A model generated the notes under the pieces. That model made no database searches. It was not told the origin of the DNA and was given only the letters and a program-made list of their open reading frames with translations. A program made the translations under genes and the position numbers. Below, piece after piece: positions 51,793 to 61,087 of a stretch of DNA of 64,000 nucleotides. Source of the DNA: an uncultured Hyphomicrobiales bacterium (lineage in GTDB: Bacteria > Pseudomonadota > Alphaproteobacteria > Rhizobiales > Beijerinckiaceae); the NCBI GenBank assembly GCA_903847605.1, contig CAINED010000013.1:459725-523724 (forward strand), in the 5' to 3' direction. Each line of letters opens with the position of its first letter. The first letter of the stretch is position 1.

Positions 51793-53133
51793 ATGAAAGG
51801 ACGAGAGGCGAGGCGGCGCATACTGATCATGGGCGCGGCAGGACGCGATTTCCATAACTTCAACATGGTCTATCGCGACGATCCCGTATGCGACGTAGTA
51901 GCCTTCACGGCTGCGCAGATTCCCGGCATCGGCGGGCGCATTTATCCGTCGGCGTTAGCGGGTGTTCTTTATCCAGCGGGAATACCCATCGTTGCTGAAG
52001 AAGGACTTGCGGACCTCGTGCGGACTGAGCACATTGATGATGTCGTGTTTGCCTATAGCGATGTTGCCCATGCAGACGTCATGCACAGTGCATCGATTGC
52101 ACTGTCCTCGGGCGCGAATTTCGTGCTGCTCGGTCCTGATGCGACGATGCTTTCGAGCGGCAAGCCCGTAGTTTCCGTCTGCGCCGTTCGTACGGGCGTC
52201 GGCAAGTCTCAGGTCACGCGCTGGCTGTCGTGCTATCTGAAAAAGAAGGGCTTGCGTGTCGCCGTTATCCGCCATCCCATGCCGTACGGAGATCTTGCGG
52301 CACAAGCGGTGCAAAGATTTGCGACACGCGAAGATCTCGTCAGCGAACATTGCACAGTCGAAGAGCGGGAAGAATACGAACCGCATATCGCATCCGGCTC
52401 CATCGTTTTCGCCGGTGTCGATTATGCGCGTATATTGACAGTGGCCGAACAGGAAGCCGACGTGATCCTGTGGGATGGCGGCAACAACGATTTTCCCTTC
52501 GTGAAGCCGGATCTTGCCTTGGCACTCGTCGATGCGTTGCGGCCGGAGCAGACGGATACGCATCACCCCGGCGAGACGGTGCTGCGCATGGCCGATATCG
52601 TCGTCATCGCAAAAGCCAATGGCGCGCCGCCGGAAAATATCGCGCAGCTCAGGCAGGCGGTGAAACGTCTTGCGCCGCGGGCGCGGGTATTGCGCGGCGG
52701 TTCTCGCGTGACATTGGCGAATTCGGCGCAGGCGAAAGGCAAAAGAGCCGTCGTTGTTGAAGACGGCCCAACACTCACGCATGGCGGCATGGCCACGGGA
52801 GCCGGATATGTCGCTGCGAAGGCTACTGGTGCGATCATTGTAGATCCGCGTCCGTTCTCTGTCGGCGATCTTGCCAAAGCATTCGATCTTTATCGGCATC
52901 TTGGTCCCGTGCTGCCGGCGCTCGGCTATTCCGATGCCCAGTTGCGCGATCTGGAGGTAACGCTGAACGCAGCCGATGCGGATATCATTGTCGCCGGCAC
53001 GCCCATCGATCTTGCGGCGCTCATCAAGACGAAGCGGCCGATCCTTCGCGCGACTTACGATTTCGAAGACATGGACGAAGGAGGCCTTGCTGCGGAAATC
53101 GATGCCTTTCTCGTCCGGCGCGGGTTGACGTGA
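51793..53133 (+). CDS. COG2403/cyclic 2,3-diphosphoglycerate synthetase-like protein
   Basis: The 446-aa protein starts 'RRRILIMGAAGRDFHNFN' and has a P-loop 'RTGVGKSQVTRWLSCYLKKKG' (Lys138) near the middle. The pattern resembles the archaeal cyclic 2,3-diphosphoglycerate synthetase and the COG2403 'predicted GTPase' group. The real substrate in bacteria is not known. It is followed directly (1 bp) by carbamate kinase, a recurring pairing. Confidence 0.72.
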   Translation: MKGREARRRILIMGAAGRDFHNFNMVYRDDPVCDVVAFTAAQIPGIGGRIYPSALAGVLYPAGIPIVAEEGLADLVRTEHIDDVVFAYSDVAHADVMHSASIALSSGANFVLLGPDATMLSSGKPVVSVCAVRTGVGKSQVTRWLSCYLKKKGLRVAVIRHPMPYGDLAAQAVQRFATREDLVSEHCTVEEREEYEPHIASGSIVFAGVDYARILTVAEQEADVILWDGGNNDFPFVKPDLALALVDALRPEQTDTHHPGETVLRMADIVVIAKANGAPPENIAQLRQAVKRLAPRARVLRGGSRVTLANSAQAKGKRAVVVEDGPTLTHGGMATGAGYVAAKATGAIIVDPRPFSVGDLAKAFDLYRHLGPVLPALGYSDAQLRDLEVTLNAADADIIVAGTPIDLAALIKTKRPILRATYDFEDMDEGGLAAEIDAFLVRRGLT

Positions 53134-53134
53134 C

Positions 53135-54046
53135 ATGCGGATCGTAGCGGCCCTCGGCGGCAACGCCCTATTGCGCCGCGGCGAGACGATGACGCTTGAA
53201 CACATGCGCTTGAATATTCGCTCGGCCGTCAATGCACTCGCGCCGCTTGCGCACGCGCATCAACTCGTAATTACTCATGGCAATGGTCCGCAGATCGGGA
53301 TCATCGCACTGCAGAATGAAGCCGGGTCGGAAGAGGCGCGAAATCCCCTCGATGTTCTCGGCGCGCAAAGCCAGGGCATGATCGGCTATCTGATCGAACA
53401 GGAAATGCGCAACGTTCTTGGCAATGAACGCGCCGTGGCGACGCTGCTGACGCAAGTTGTGGTGGGTGCTGACGATGCTGCCTTCTTGCATCCTTCCAAG
53501 CCGATTGGTTTGCACTACGATGAAACGCAGGCGCGCGAGATGGAAAGGGAACGCGGCTGGAAAATGATGCGCGATGGGGCAAAGTGGCGTCGCGCCGTCG
53601 TCTCGCCGCGCCCTCTCGACATTCCCGATATCGATGTCATCGAAGCGCTTGTAGCGAAGAATGTCGTCACCATCTGCCTTGGGGGCGGAGGTGTGCCTGT
53701 CGCGCGCAGCGATGATGGCGCGTTGCATGGCGTGGAAGCTGTCATCGACAAGGATCTGGCCTCTTCCCTGCTCGCGCAAAGGCTCCATGCCGATGCTCTG
53801 CTGCTATTGACCGACGTCGATGCGGTTTACGACGACTGGAGAGAAGGGAAGAGCAAGCCACTGCGTCGCGCCCTTGCTTCGTCGCTCGACCCCATGCGTT
53901 ATGAGGCTGGCACGATGCGCCCGAAAATCGAGGCTGCAAAGTCTTTCGCCATGGCTGGCGGCTTGTGCGCTATCGGAAAATTGGAGCAGGCCGCAGCCTT
54001 GCTGGCAGGCAAGGCCGGAACCCTTGTTTCCGTTGAAGATGAATAA
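53135..54046 (+). CDS. arcC: Carbamate kinase
   Basis: The 303-aa protein begins 'MRIVAALGGNALLRRGE' and has 'LVITHGNGPQIGII', 'VVSPRPLDIPDIDVI', 'CLGGGGVPV' and 'GVEAVIDKDLASSLLA', which are signatures of carbamate kinase. It makes ATP from carbamoyl phosphate, or the reverse. No arginine deiminase or catabolic ornithine transcarbamylase gene is nearby, so the source of carbamoyl phosphate is open. Its last base overlaps nothing important; a short in-frame run past its stop was not used. Confidence 0.92.
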   Translation: MRIVAALGGNALLRRGETMTLEHMRLNIRSAVNALAPLAHAHQLVITHGNGPQIGIIALQNEAGSEEARNPLDVLGAQSQGMIGYLIEQEMRNVLGNERAVATLLTQVVVGADDAAFLHPSKPIGLHYDETQAREMERERGWKMMRDGAKWRRAVVSPRPLDIPDIDVIEALVAKNVVTICLGGGGVPVARSDDGALHGVEAVIDKDLASSLLAQRLHADALLLLTDVDAVYDDWREGKSKPLRRALASSLDPMRYEAGTMRPKIEAAKSFAMAGGLCAIGKLEQAAALLAGKAGTLVSVEDE

Positions 54047-54138
54047 TGCCGTCACTATTGGCACAAGCAACTCCGAGGTCTTGCCAAGAGGCCGGGAGCT
54101 TGCGAAATTTTGAAACTGTGCAGACGAAGGAGCCGGGA

Positions 54139-54714
54139 ATGCGTATTTTGAAAGCAATTTCGATTTTGGCGGCGTTCACCCTTTCGGGACTTCCGGCCAT
54201 CGCGTGCGATATCGCGATCCCCCCGGAATTGCGGCGAGCGCCCAAAGGGTCTCGTCCGGCGGCCCCCGCAGGCTGGAACCTGTTCGATTTCACGCCCAAA
54301 GCCATGGTCGACGGCAAGCTGCTTTATCGCCACGTGAAGCATCAGGGGCTGCCGTCGGGCGCAGCCGAACAGAAGCTCTTGCAGGAACATGCGGGACGAG
54401 CCGTGACGGCCATGTATGGCGGGCGCTCGCCGGTCGTCAAAATCCAGAAGGCTTCGACCGTTCAATTGGACTCTATTGGTGTCCGCATCCCCGTCCGGCA
54501 ATATGAGATCGCGGTGAATACGGCTGGAGACGCAGGCATCGCGAAATATGCCGGCGTGATCATTCGCGCCAACCCGACCCGCAAGGATATCGCAATCGTG
54601 GTGACGCCGATCGATCCCGACAGCCCCGGCGACGATCTGGAACGCCCGCTCGCATTCGCCAAGCGCCTTGCAGCGCATCCAGGCATGGATTGTTCCGCCG
54701 GGGATTCTCCGTGA
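54139..54714 (+). CDS. Exported protein of unknown function
   Basis: The 191-aa protein has a signal peptide (to 'GLPAIACD'). The mature part contains 'GWNLFDFTPKAMVDGKLLYRHVKHQGLPSG' and 'GVRIPVRQYEIAVNTAGD' with no recognised domain. AAGGAG lies 6 bp ahead of the ATG at 54139, ruling out the earlier in-frame start that overlaps arcC. It ends 4 bp before the convergent membrane protein gene. Confidence 0.6.
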   Translation: MRILKAISILAAFTLSGLPAIACDIAIPPELRRAPKGSRPAAPAGWNLFDFTPKAMVDGKLLYRHVKHQGLPSGAAEQKLLQEHAGRAVTAMYGGRSPVVKIQKASTVQLDSIGVRIPVRQYEIAVNTAGDAGIAKYAGVIIRANPTRKDIAIVVTPIDPDSPGDDLERPLAFAKRLAAHPGMDCSAGDSP

Positions 54715-54718
54715 CCAG

Positions 54719-56233
54719 CTAATTTCCGGCGCGGCTGGCCTGCGTCGTCAGTCCGATTGACGGCCAGGAACGGTCGGCGAGGCACGCATAGCGCTCGATC
54801 ATTTCAAGGCTGGGCAGTGGAAGGGCGCTGCCTGTCTGTCTTTGCGCCCGCGCCCGTTCGCAAGACATCCAGAAGAAGCGCGTGTCCGGATCGATCACGA
54901 GTTTTGCAGGGCGTTGGTTCGCGCTCAGGAGAATCGACAGGTAAGGCGTGGTCGAAGCCCAGGCGAGCCCTTTCGTGTGTTGGGAAAGCCGCTGCGCCGA
55001 TACGAATCGGCTGTCGCCAAAGCGCGGGTCGCTGGCGGAAGCCGATGCGAGTGCGCCGACTTCGCGAACGTATTGCTTCCACGCGCGCGTAAATTTCACC
55101 GTTTCGAACGCGTGGACCACGAGAACAAGCGCGAATGCGCCCGCAAGGGCCGTGGCAGCAGTGCTCTTTTGCCCGAACTTCATAAGCCGGCCTGCAAACG
55201 CCAGACGACCGCTCTGCTTAGCGGGGCCGAGTGCGAGCATGCCGGCGCACGTTCCCAGCGCCGGTGTCGCAACGATCAGAAGCGTGCGCAGGAAATATCT
55301 GCCTTCACTGTGCAGGCTGCGGTCGAAGATAAGCCAGTAGATGGCGAGTCCAACACATGCCGCGGCGAATGCGGCGCACACGAATAATGCGAACGTATTG
55401 CTATCAGCGTTGCCGCTAAAGCGGCGGAGCAAAAAGAGGACGAGAGCGTAAAACGAAAGCGCCGCCAGCAGTGCGACGATGACAGGCCGTAGGATCAGGT
55501 CCGGGTTGAGCAGATTCAGCGCCGCGCGGCTCATGACCTTGCCGACATATTCCTCGGGCACGACGAGAAATTTCACTGCTAGCCAGCAGGACATCGCAAG
55601 GGCGAGCGCGAGAATAAAGCGCCACAGCAGAACGCGACGGCCGCAGGCTGCGAGCAGCGCGGCGATCGCAAGCGACATGACAATGCCGCCTTCATGCGAA
55701 AAAACGACGGCAAACGACGCGAGCGTCACGGCTGCAAAACCCGTCATCGTCGCAGGCGCGTATATCGCCAGCGTGAGCAGCGGCCAGTAGGCTGCATGGG
55801 CGACCCACATTTCCGTCGGAAATCCTGCTACCAGCGGACAAAGGATCGCAGTGGAAGCGCAGGCAAAGGCGAATATCGTTCGTCTTTCGCTGCGGTCGGC
55901 AAAGTAGGTGATCGCAAGTCCGGCGAGTTGCGCGGAAGACAGCAAAAGCGCGTAGAGCGCAATTCCGGCCTGCGCATTTCCGCTCAACGCCACCAGAGTT
56001 TCGGCCGGCGCGATCGCGTAGAGATAGACGAAGCTGCGAACGGGAATGTTGTGCCAGTGAATGTTCCAGGTATCGCGAACGGCAACGCCATAGGAAAATA
56101 TCGAACCGTCGCCGTAAAGATGAAGGCCGAAGGCGAGTTCGAGAATCGGAAACAGAATGGCGCAAGAAACGCCGGCGCCGATCGCCAGCGCTTTCAGGGC
56201 CGGCAGCCGCGATTTTACGCGCAGCTGGTTCAC
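54719..56233 (-). CDS. Large polytopic membrane protein
   Basis: The 504-aa protein has at least nine hydrophobic helices and a soluble C-terminal tail of about 120 residues ('LASASASDPRFGDSRFVSAQRLSQHTKG'). The topology recalls GT-C glycosyltransferase-like membrane proteins but no family motif is certain. It starts with GTG at 56233, overlapping the TGA of the methyltransferase (GTGA), so the two are coupled. Codons upstream of the GTG in frame are methyltransferase DNA read in the wrong frame. Confidence 0.72.
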   Translation of the reverse strand: MNQLRVKSRLPALKALAIGAGVSCAILFPILELAFGLHLYGDGSIFSYGVAVRDTWNIHWHNIPVRSFVYLYAIAPAETLVALSGNAQAGIALYALLLSSAQLAGLAITYFADRSERRTIFAFACASTAILCPLVAGFPTEMWVAHAAYWPLLTLAIYAPATMTGFAAVTLASFAVVFSHEGGIVMSLAIAALLAACGRRVLLWRFILALALAMSCWLAVKFLVVPEEYVGKVMSRAALNLLNPDLILRPVIVALLAALSFYALVLFLLRRFSGNADSNTFALFVCAAFAAACVGLAIYWLIFDRSLHSEGRYFLRTLLIVATPALGTCAGMLALGPAKQSGRLAFAGRLMKFGQKSTAATALAGAFALVLVVHAFETVKFTRAWKQYVREVGALASASASDPRFGDSRFVSAQRLSQHTKGLAWASTTPYLSILLSANQRPAKLVIDPDTRFFWMSCERARAQRQTGSALPLPSLEMIERYACLADRSWPSIGLTTQASRAGN

Positions 56234-57057
56234 GCCGCGAAGACCAGCATGACGTAGCTCATCTTGCCGCGCGTATGGAGGCGCTCGAGATGAAGCCCGC
56301 CGATTTCGGCGTCGCTCAATCGCCCAAAGCCTGAAGCGATCTTGCTTTCGCGTTGCGATTTCAGATCGGCGAGCGCTGCGTCGAGGTCGGCTTCCGCACG
56401 GGGCTTCATCAGGTTTGACAGGTCCGTTTGCGCGAGAAGTTTGAGGCCCGCCGCCTTCGCGTGGCGCTGCCAGTCGCCCGACGAGGGAATGCAGGGACAG
56501 CGCCAGTAATTCGAAAAAGCCTTCAGGAGGCGGACATCGCTGTCCGTCAAATCGCCCATCGGCATGTCGTCGATAATGACGAGCCGTCCGCCCGGCGCGA
56601 GCGCCGTCGCAAGATTGGCGATGGTGTTGGCGGGATCGACGCTGTGGATCAGGCTCTCGATCGCCACGATCACATTGAAGCGTTCGGACATCGGCTCGTC
56701 GTAGGACCGGAGATGGAAAGCCATCTTGCCATCGAGCCCGCGTGCGGCGGCCGACGCCTGCGCATGGCGCAATTGCTCGCCGGAGATCGTGATGCCCGTC
56801 CACTGGCCGCCATGAACCCGCTGGTTGCGGAAACAGGTGCCGCCATTGCCGCTGCCGGCGTCGAGGCCGCGGAAATCTCCATGGGGGATGAAGGGATCGA
56901 TGAATTTATGGACCGTTTCCGGCGAAAACGCTCCGGTTTCGACGTCGATCAGGAAGCGATGGACCGTGTCGTGCTCCACGCCGGAAAAGGCGCGAAAGCC
57001 CTCGTCCTTGCGCGTCCAGCAATGCAACTCGTCGTAGTAGGAAGAGACATCAAGCAT
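56230..57057 (-). CDS. SAM-dependent methyltransferase
   Basis: The 275-aa protein has the class I SAM motif 'FRGLDAGSGNGGTCFRNQ', 'WTGITISGEQLRHAQ' and 'LAPGGRLVIIDDMPMGD'. It resembles methyltransferases of the cyclopropane/ubiquinone type in its 'TISGEQ' motif II. Substrate unknown. It is coupled by a GTGA overlap to the downstream membrane protein, which suggests a lipid or glycan substrate (inference). The ATG at 57057 lacks a strong Shine-Dalgarno. Confidence 0.78.
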   Translation of the reverse strand: MLDVSSYYDELHCWTRKDEGFRAFSGVEHDTVHRFLIDVETGAFSPETVHKFIDPFIPHGDFRGLDAGSGNGGTCFRNQRVHGGQWTGITISGEQLRHAQASAAARGLDGKMAFHLRSYDEPMSERFNVIVAIESLIHSVDPANTIANLATALAPGGRLVIIDDMPMGDLTDSDVRLLKAFSNYWRCPCIPSSGDWQRHAKAAGLKLLAQTDLSNLMKPRAEADLDAALADLKSQRESKIASGFGRLSDAEIGGLHLERLHTRGKMSYVMLVFAA

Positions 57058-57363
57058 TCGGTCGCCCAGCACAGCGAAGGGCGACGCGCCGAAACGCCGG
57101 CGATTTCGACGCCGGCCGCGGCACTTTCCCGGCCCCCTCCGAAGGGACTTAAAGGGCAGAGCGCGAGAGCCGTCAACTTGGCAGTAATGCGACATTTCAT
57201 TGACTTCCAGGCCCCGCTCCCCTAGAAGCCGCCCATTCTCGTCAATGGTCATCCAGACGCGAAGCCGACCCGCCCCAGAGGCAGGAGGTCAACGCCCGGC
57301 AGCGCGATGCGCCCCCGGGCGCGCTTTGTTTTGGAGCCTTGCGGGTGAAAGACGGAGTTAGCC
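57058..57363. other. Divergent gap before ffh
   Basis: 306 bp between the methyltransferase and ffh. It must carry both promoters. A GC-rich hairpin at 57301-57325 (AGCGCG / CGCGCT with an internal CCCGGG palindrome) is followed by TTTGTTTT; it could be an attenuator in the ffh leader or the end of an upstream transcript. No further gene is apparent. Confidence 0.4.
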
Positions 57364-58914
57364 ATGTTCGAGAGCCTTAGCCAGAAGCTCTCCGGCATTT
57401 TCGACAGCCTGACACGCCGCGGCGCGCTGAGCGAAGCGGACGTGAATGCGGCGCTGCGCGAAATCCGCCGCGCCCTGCTCGAGGCTGACGTAGCGCTCGA
57501 TGTCGTGCGCGAGTTCACCGAGAAGGTGCGCGTGCAGGCCGTCGGCGTGAACGTCGTCAAATCCGTCACGCCGGGCCAGATGGTCGTCAAGATCGTCAAC
57601 GACGTGTTGGTGGAAACGCTCGGCGGCGAAGGCCAGCCGATCGACCTCAATGCCGCGCCGCCCGTCGCCATCATGATGGTCGGCCTGCAGGGCGCGGGCA
57701 AAACCACGACCGCCGCGAAGATCGCCAAGCGCCTCACGGATCGCTTCAAGCGCAAGGTGCTGATGGCCTCGCTCGACGTGAAGCGCCCGGCCGCGCAGGA
57801 ACAGCTCGCCGTGCTCGGCCGGCAGATCGGCATCGAGACGCTGCCGATTATCCCCGGCCAGACGCCGGTGCAGATCGCCCAGCGCGCCGAACAGGCCGCG
57901 CGGCTGCAGGGCTATGACGTCGTCATTCTCGATACGGCGGGCCGCACCCATATCGATGCGCCGCTGATGCAGGAAATGGCGGAAATCCGCGATGCCGCGC
58001 ATCCGCATGAAATCCTGCTCGTCGCCGACTCCCTCACGGGTCAGGACGCGGTCAATCTCGCCAAGAATTTCAACGAAAGCGTCGGCATCACCGGCATCGT
58101 GCTGACCCGCATGGACGGCGATGGCCGCGGCGGCGCCGCGCTGTCGATGCGCGCCGTGACGGGCAAACCGATCAAGCTCGTCGGCACAGGTGAAAAGGTC
58201 GACGATCTCGACGAGTTTCATCCTTCGCGCATCGCCAACCGCATTCTCGGCATGGGCGACATCGTCGCTCTCGTCGAAAAGGCCGCCGCCAATATCGACG
58301 CGGAAAAAGCCGCGGCGATGGCCGAACGCCTGCGCAAGGGCAAGTTCGATCTCAACGACATGGGCGACCAGCTCGCCCAGATCGAGAAGATGGGCGGGCT
58401 CGGCGGGTTGATGGGCCTGATGCCGGGCGTCGCCAAGATCAAGGAACAGATGGCTTCGGCCAACGTCAACGAGAAGACGGTCAAGCGCCAGCGCGCGATG
58501 ATCCTTTCGATGACACCGCTGGAGCGCCGCAACCCCGACATTCTCAAGGCCTCGCGCAAGAAGCGTATTGCGGAAGGTTCCGGGATGCGGGTCGAGGATC
58601 TCAACCGTCTGCTCAAGCAGCACCGCCAGATGGCCGACATGATGAAGGCCATGGGCCAACAGGCCGGCAAGCGCGGGCCGATGGCCAAGATGGCTCAGAT
58701 GTTCGGCATCGGCGGCGGCATGCCGACCCCGACACCGGAACAGATCGAAGAGATGAAGAAGCAGATGGGTAGCGGCCAGATGCCGAAGCTACCGGAAGCG
58801 CCGCCGCCGGGACTTTTGGGCGGACGTCCGGGAATGCCCGGATTGCCCGGCCTGGGCGGTCCAAAACTGCCGGGACTCGGCGGCGGGTTCAATCCGTTTG
58901 GGAAGAAGAAGTGA
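57364..58914 (+). CDS. ffh: Signal recognition particle protein Ffh
   Basis: The 516-aa protein has the NG GTPase domain ('GLQGAGKTTTAAKIAK', Lys113; 'DTAGRTHIDAPLM'; 'TRMDGDGRGGAAL') and a methionine-rich M domain (e.g. 'LLKQHRQMADMMKAMGQQ'). A Gly/Pro-rich tail of ~60 residues follows. It binds 4.5S RNA and signal sequences and hands them to FtsY (31682). GGAG precedes the ATG. No SRP RNA gene is in the window. Confidence 0.96.
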   Translation: MFESLSQKLSGIFDSLTRRGALSEADVNAALREIRRALLEADVALDVVREFTEKVRVQAVGVNVVKSVTPGQMVVKIVNDVLVETLGGEGQPIDLNAAPPVAIMMVGLQGAGKTTTAAKIAKRLTDRFKRKVLMASLDVKRPAAQEQLAVLGRQIGIETLPIIPGQTPVQIAQRAEQAARLQGYDVVILDTAGRTHIDAPLMQEMAEIRDAAHPHEILLVADSLTGQDAVNLAKNFNESVGITGIVLTRMDGDGRGGAALSMRAVTGKPIKLVGTGEKVDDLDEFHPSRIANRILGMGDIVALVEKAAANIDAEKAAAMAERLRKGKFDLNDMGDQLAQIEKMGGLGGLMGLMPGVAKIKEQMASANVNEKTVKRQRAMILSMTPLERRNPDILKASRKKRIAEGSGMRVEDLNRLLKQHRQMADMMKAMGQQAGKRGPMAKMAQMFGIGGGMPTPTPEQIEEMKKQMGSGQMPKLPEAPPPGLLGGRPGMPGLPGLGGPKLPGLGGGFNPFGKKK

Positions 58915-58918
58915 ACAG

Positions 58919-58995
58919 GCGAGTGGCGAATGGCGAGTAGCGAATAGGGCCAGATGGCCATCCACTATTCGCTATTCGCAACTCGCTATTCGCTC
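58919..58995. repeat. Tandem GCGAATAG-type palindrome between ffh and rpsP
   Basis: GCGAGTAGCGAATAG (58933-58947) pairs with CTATTCGCTATTCGC (58965-58979; 14 of 15 match), with further GCGAAT and CTCGCTATTCGC units on each flank. The loop holds a small GGCCAGATGGCC palindrome. It fills most of the ffh-rpsP gap and recalls short tandem repeats of Rhizobiales. Confidence 0.65.
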
Positions 58996-59022
58996 TCAAC
59001 AACAAGCGAAAGGTACAAGCAA

Positions 59023-59397
59023 ATGACAGTCAAGATTCGTCTCGCCCGTGGCGGCGCCAAGAAGCGTCCGTTCTATTCCATCGTCGTCGCCGACGAGCGC
59101 TCGCCGCGCGACGGCCGCTTCATCGAGAAAATCGGCACCTTCGATCCGCTGCGTCCGAAGGACGATGCGACACGCCTGAAGGTCGACGCCGAGAAGGCGC
59201 AGGCCTGGATCGGCAAGGGCGCGCAGCCGACCGACCGTGTCGCCCGCCTGCTCGAGAGCGTCGGCGTCGGCAAGCGCGAGGCGCGCAGCAACCCGAAGAA
59301 GGCGCAGCCGAAGAAGAAGGCGCAGGAGCGCGCTGCCGCCGCTGCCGCCGCAGCCGCAAAGGCAGCCGAAGCGGGTTCGGAAGCCGCCGCAAGCTGA
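59023..59397 (+). CDS. rpsP: Ribosomal protein bS16
   Basis: The 124-aa protein has the bS16 core '[33 protein letters not shown]' through '[17 protein letters not shown]' and an Ala/Lys-rich C-terminal extension (~40 aa) typical of alphaproteobacteria. AAAGG upstream supports the ATG at 59023. It lies between ffh and rimM, the standard order. Confidence 0.97.
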   Translation: MTVKIRLARGGAKKRPFYSIVVADERSPRDGRFIEKIGTFDPLRPKDDATRLKVDAEKAQAWIGKGAQPTDRVARLLESVGVGKREARSNPKKAQPKKKAQERAAAAAAAAAKAAEAGSEAAAS

Positions 59398-59491
59398 TTG
59401 CTGCGGCGATGCGCTGGCGCTGCCGTTACTTCGTCACACACCGCATCCGGACTGCATATAGCCGTCCGGATGATGGAAAAGGCGTTGCGGC

Positions 59492-60055
59492 ATGACACGA
59501 CAGCCTACGCCATCTTCGCAAGACGGGCGCATCGCCGTTGGCCGCTTCGGCGCGCCGCACGGCGTGCGCGGCGAAATCCGCATCAAGTCCTACACCGCCG
59601 ATCCGCTTGCCATAGCCGGCTATGGCGAGTTGCAAGATCGTGCGGGCGTGCGGAAATTTCGCTTTACGAACGCGCGCCATGTGAAGGATGACATGCTCGT
59701 CGCGCGCGTTGCGGGTTGCGCGGACCGTTCGGCTGTCGAAGCGCTGGTGAACGAGGAATTGTTCATCGCCCGCGCGCAGCTGCCCGCGCCAGACGAAGAT
59801 GAATTCTATCTGAGCGACCTCATCGGTCTCGAAGCGCGCCTGCGTGATGGGACGCGCTATGGGCGTATCGCCAACGTCCATAATTTCGGCGCCGGCGATA
59901 TTCTGGAGATCGACACCGGCGCGGCTGAAACCGCGATGCTGCCGTTCACGAAAGTCGCCGTGCCCAATGTATTCATGGAAGCAGGCTATATCGTTGTCGA
60001 TCCGCCGGCCGAGATCGACGGCGAGCCGCAGCCGGAACGCAAATCCGAGCTATAA
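59492..60055 (+). CDS. rimM: Ribosome maturation factor RimM
   Basis: The 187-aa protein has the N-terminal 'IAVGRFGAPHGVRGEIRIKSYT' of RimM and the PRC-barrel half 'FYLSDLIGLEARLRDGTRYGRI...LPFTKVAVPNV'. It helps process the 16S rRNA 3' domain. Normally trmD follows; here the next gene is unrelated. Confidence 0.95.
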   Translation: MTRQPTPSSQDGRIAVGRFGAPHGVRGEIRIKSYTADPLAIAGYGELQDRAGVRKFRFTNARHVKDDMLVARVAGCADRSAVEALVNEELFIARAQLPAPDEDEFYLSDLIGLEARLRDGTRYGRIANVHNFGAGDILEIDTGAAETAMLPFTKVAVPNVFMEAGYIVVDPPAEIDGEPQPERKSEL

Positions 60056-60120
60056 AATAAAAGCAATCTTAATCTGCCCGTTCCATCTTAAGTCTTATTT
60101 GGCTTCGGGAGAACATTGCC

Positions 60121-61008
60121 GTGGGCGCCTGGGGACCGGGACTTTATTCCAGCGATTTCGCCATGGATTTACGGCCGCTCGTCGCAGCGCTGGCGCGCCT
60201 GCCGATCGCCGACCATGAATTCCGCCGCTACGCCAGCGACGCCAATGCGGGTGTTGCGGACAATCCGGAGGATGAGGATTACAGCGCTTTCTGGCTGACG
60301 CTGGCCGATCAATTCGCGAAGAAAGGTATCGACTGCCCGTATACGCGCGAAACGGCGCTGTCGATCATCGACAGCGGCGCAGATATCGAAATGATGCGCA
60401 GCCTCGGCATGTCCGAGAGCGACCTGAAGAAGAGGCAGAAAAACCTCGAAGCTATTCGCGACAACATTGTCGCCGCTGCGGCCGGGCCGAAGAAGCCGCG
60501 CAAAACATTGAAGTCGCCGCAGGCATTCATCATGGAGACGGGCGATTGTTTTGCCTATCCAGTGCGGCAAGGTCAGGCGATCAATCCGTACATGTCGCGC
60601 AAGGAGACTTACGACCGCCAACCCTGGATAGCTGACGGGTGGGGCGCAGCGCTTGTCGTGGAAACCGGGCGAACGCTCGATTATCTCGTCTGGTACCGGC
60701 TTGCCGCGATCGAGCAAAAATTTGCTGGAAAGCCGACATTGGACGACGCGCGAAAGGCGCGCGTCGGCGGCGGATTGACGGCTGGCACGTGTTCTCCCCT
60801 GCATTTCCGGCGCATGGAGCTGGAACATCTGGGCCGGCTGCCGGTCAGGCAGGGCGCTATCCACGAACTGGTCCCCGAACTCGGCAACGTGCGCTCGGGC
60901 GATCAGGCGGCAATCTACGATATCTCGGTCAGCAACAATCTTTCGGTCGACAATATCTTCAATCGGCGGTTCAAAGGCCCGCTCGTCGCCGACCTGCTGG
61001 CGACATAG
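60121..61008 (+). CDS. DUF4259-like protein
   Basis: The 295-aa protein starts 'MGAWGPGLYSSDFAMDL', the hallmark of DUF4259-like proteins. A helical middle ('EMMRSLGMSESDLKKRQKNLEA') and a C-terminal domain with 'METGDCFAYPVRQG' follow. No catalytic motif is visible. GTG start 65 bp after rimM; it may be read from the same transcript. Confidence 0.7.
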   Translation: MGAWGPGLYSSDFAMDLRPLVAALARLPIADHEFRRYASDANAGVADNPEDEDYSAFWLTLADQFAKKGIDCPYTRETALSIIDSGADIEMMRSLGMSESDLKKRQKNLEAIRDNIVAAAAGPKKPRKTLKSPQAFIMETGDCFAYPVRQGQAINPYMSRKETYDRQPWIADGWGAALVVETGRTLDYLVWYRLAAIEQKFAGKPTLDDARKARVGGGLTAGTCSPLHFRRMELEHLGRLPVRQGAIHELVPELGNVRSGDQAAIYDISVSNNLSVDNIFNRRFKGPLVADLLAT

Positions 61009-61087
61009 CGGTTCGGCCGCGTTGACATTATCCGCATGGCGATGAATCTCCAGCGCAGCCGGAAGCAATCCGGATCGGGAGGAAATC

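Noticed and set aside
58919..58995. CRISPR-like array
   Set aside because: Units are 8-15 bp without unique spacers and form an inverted, not direct, repeat; no cas genes.
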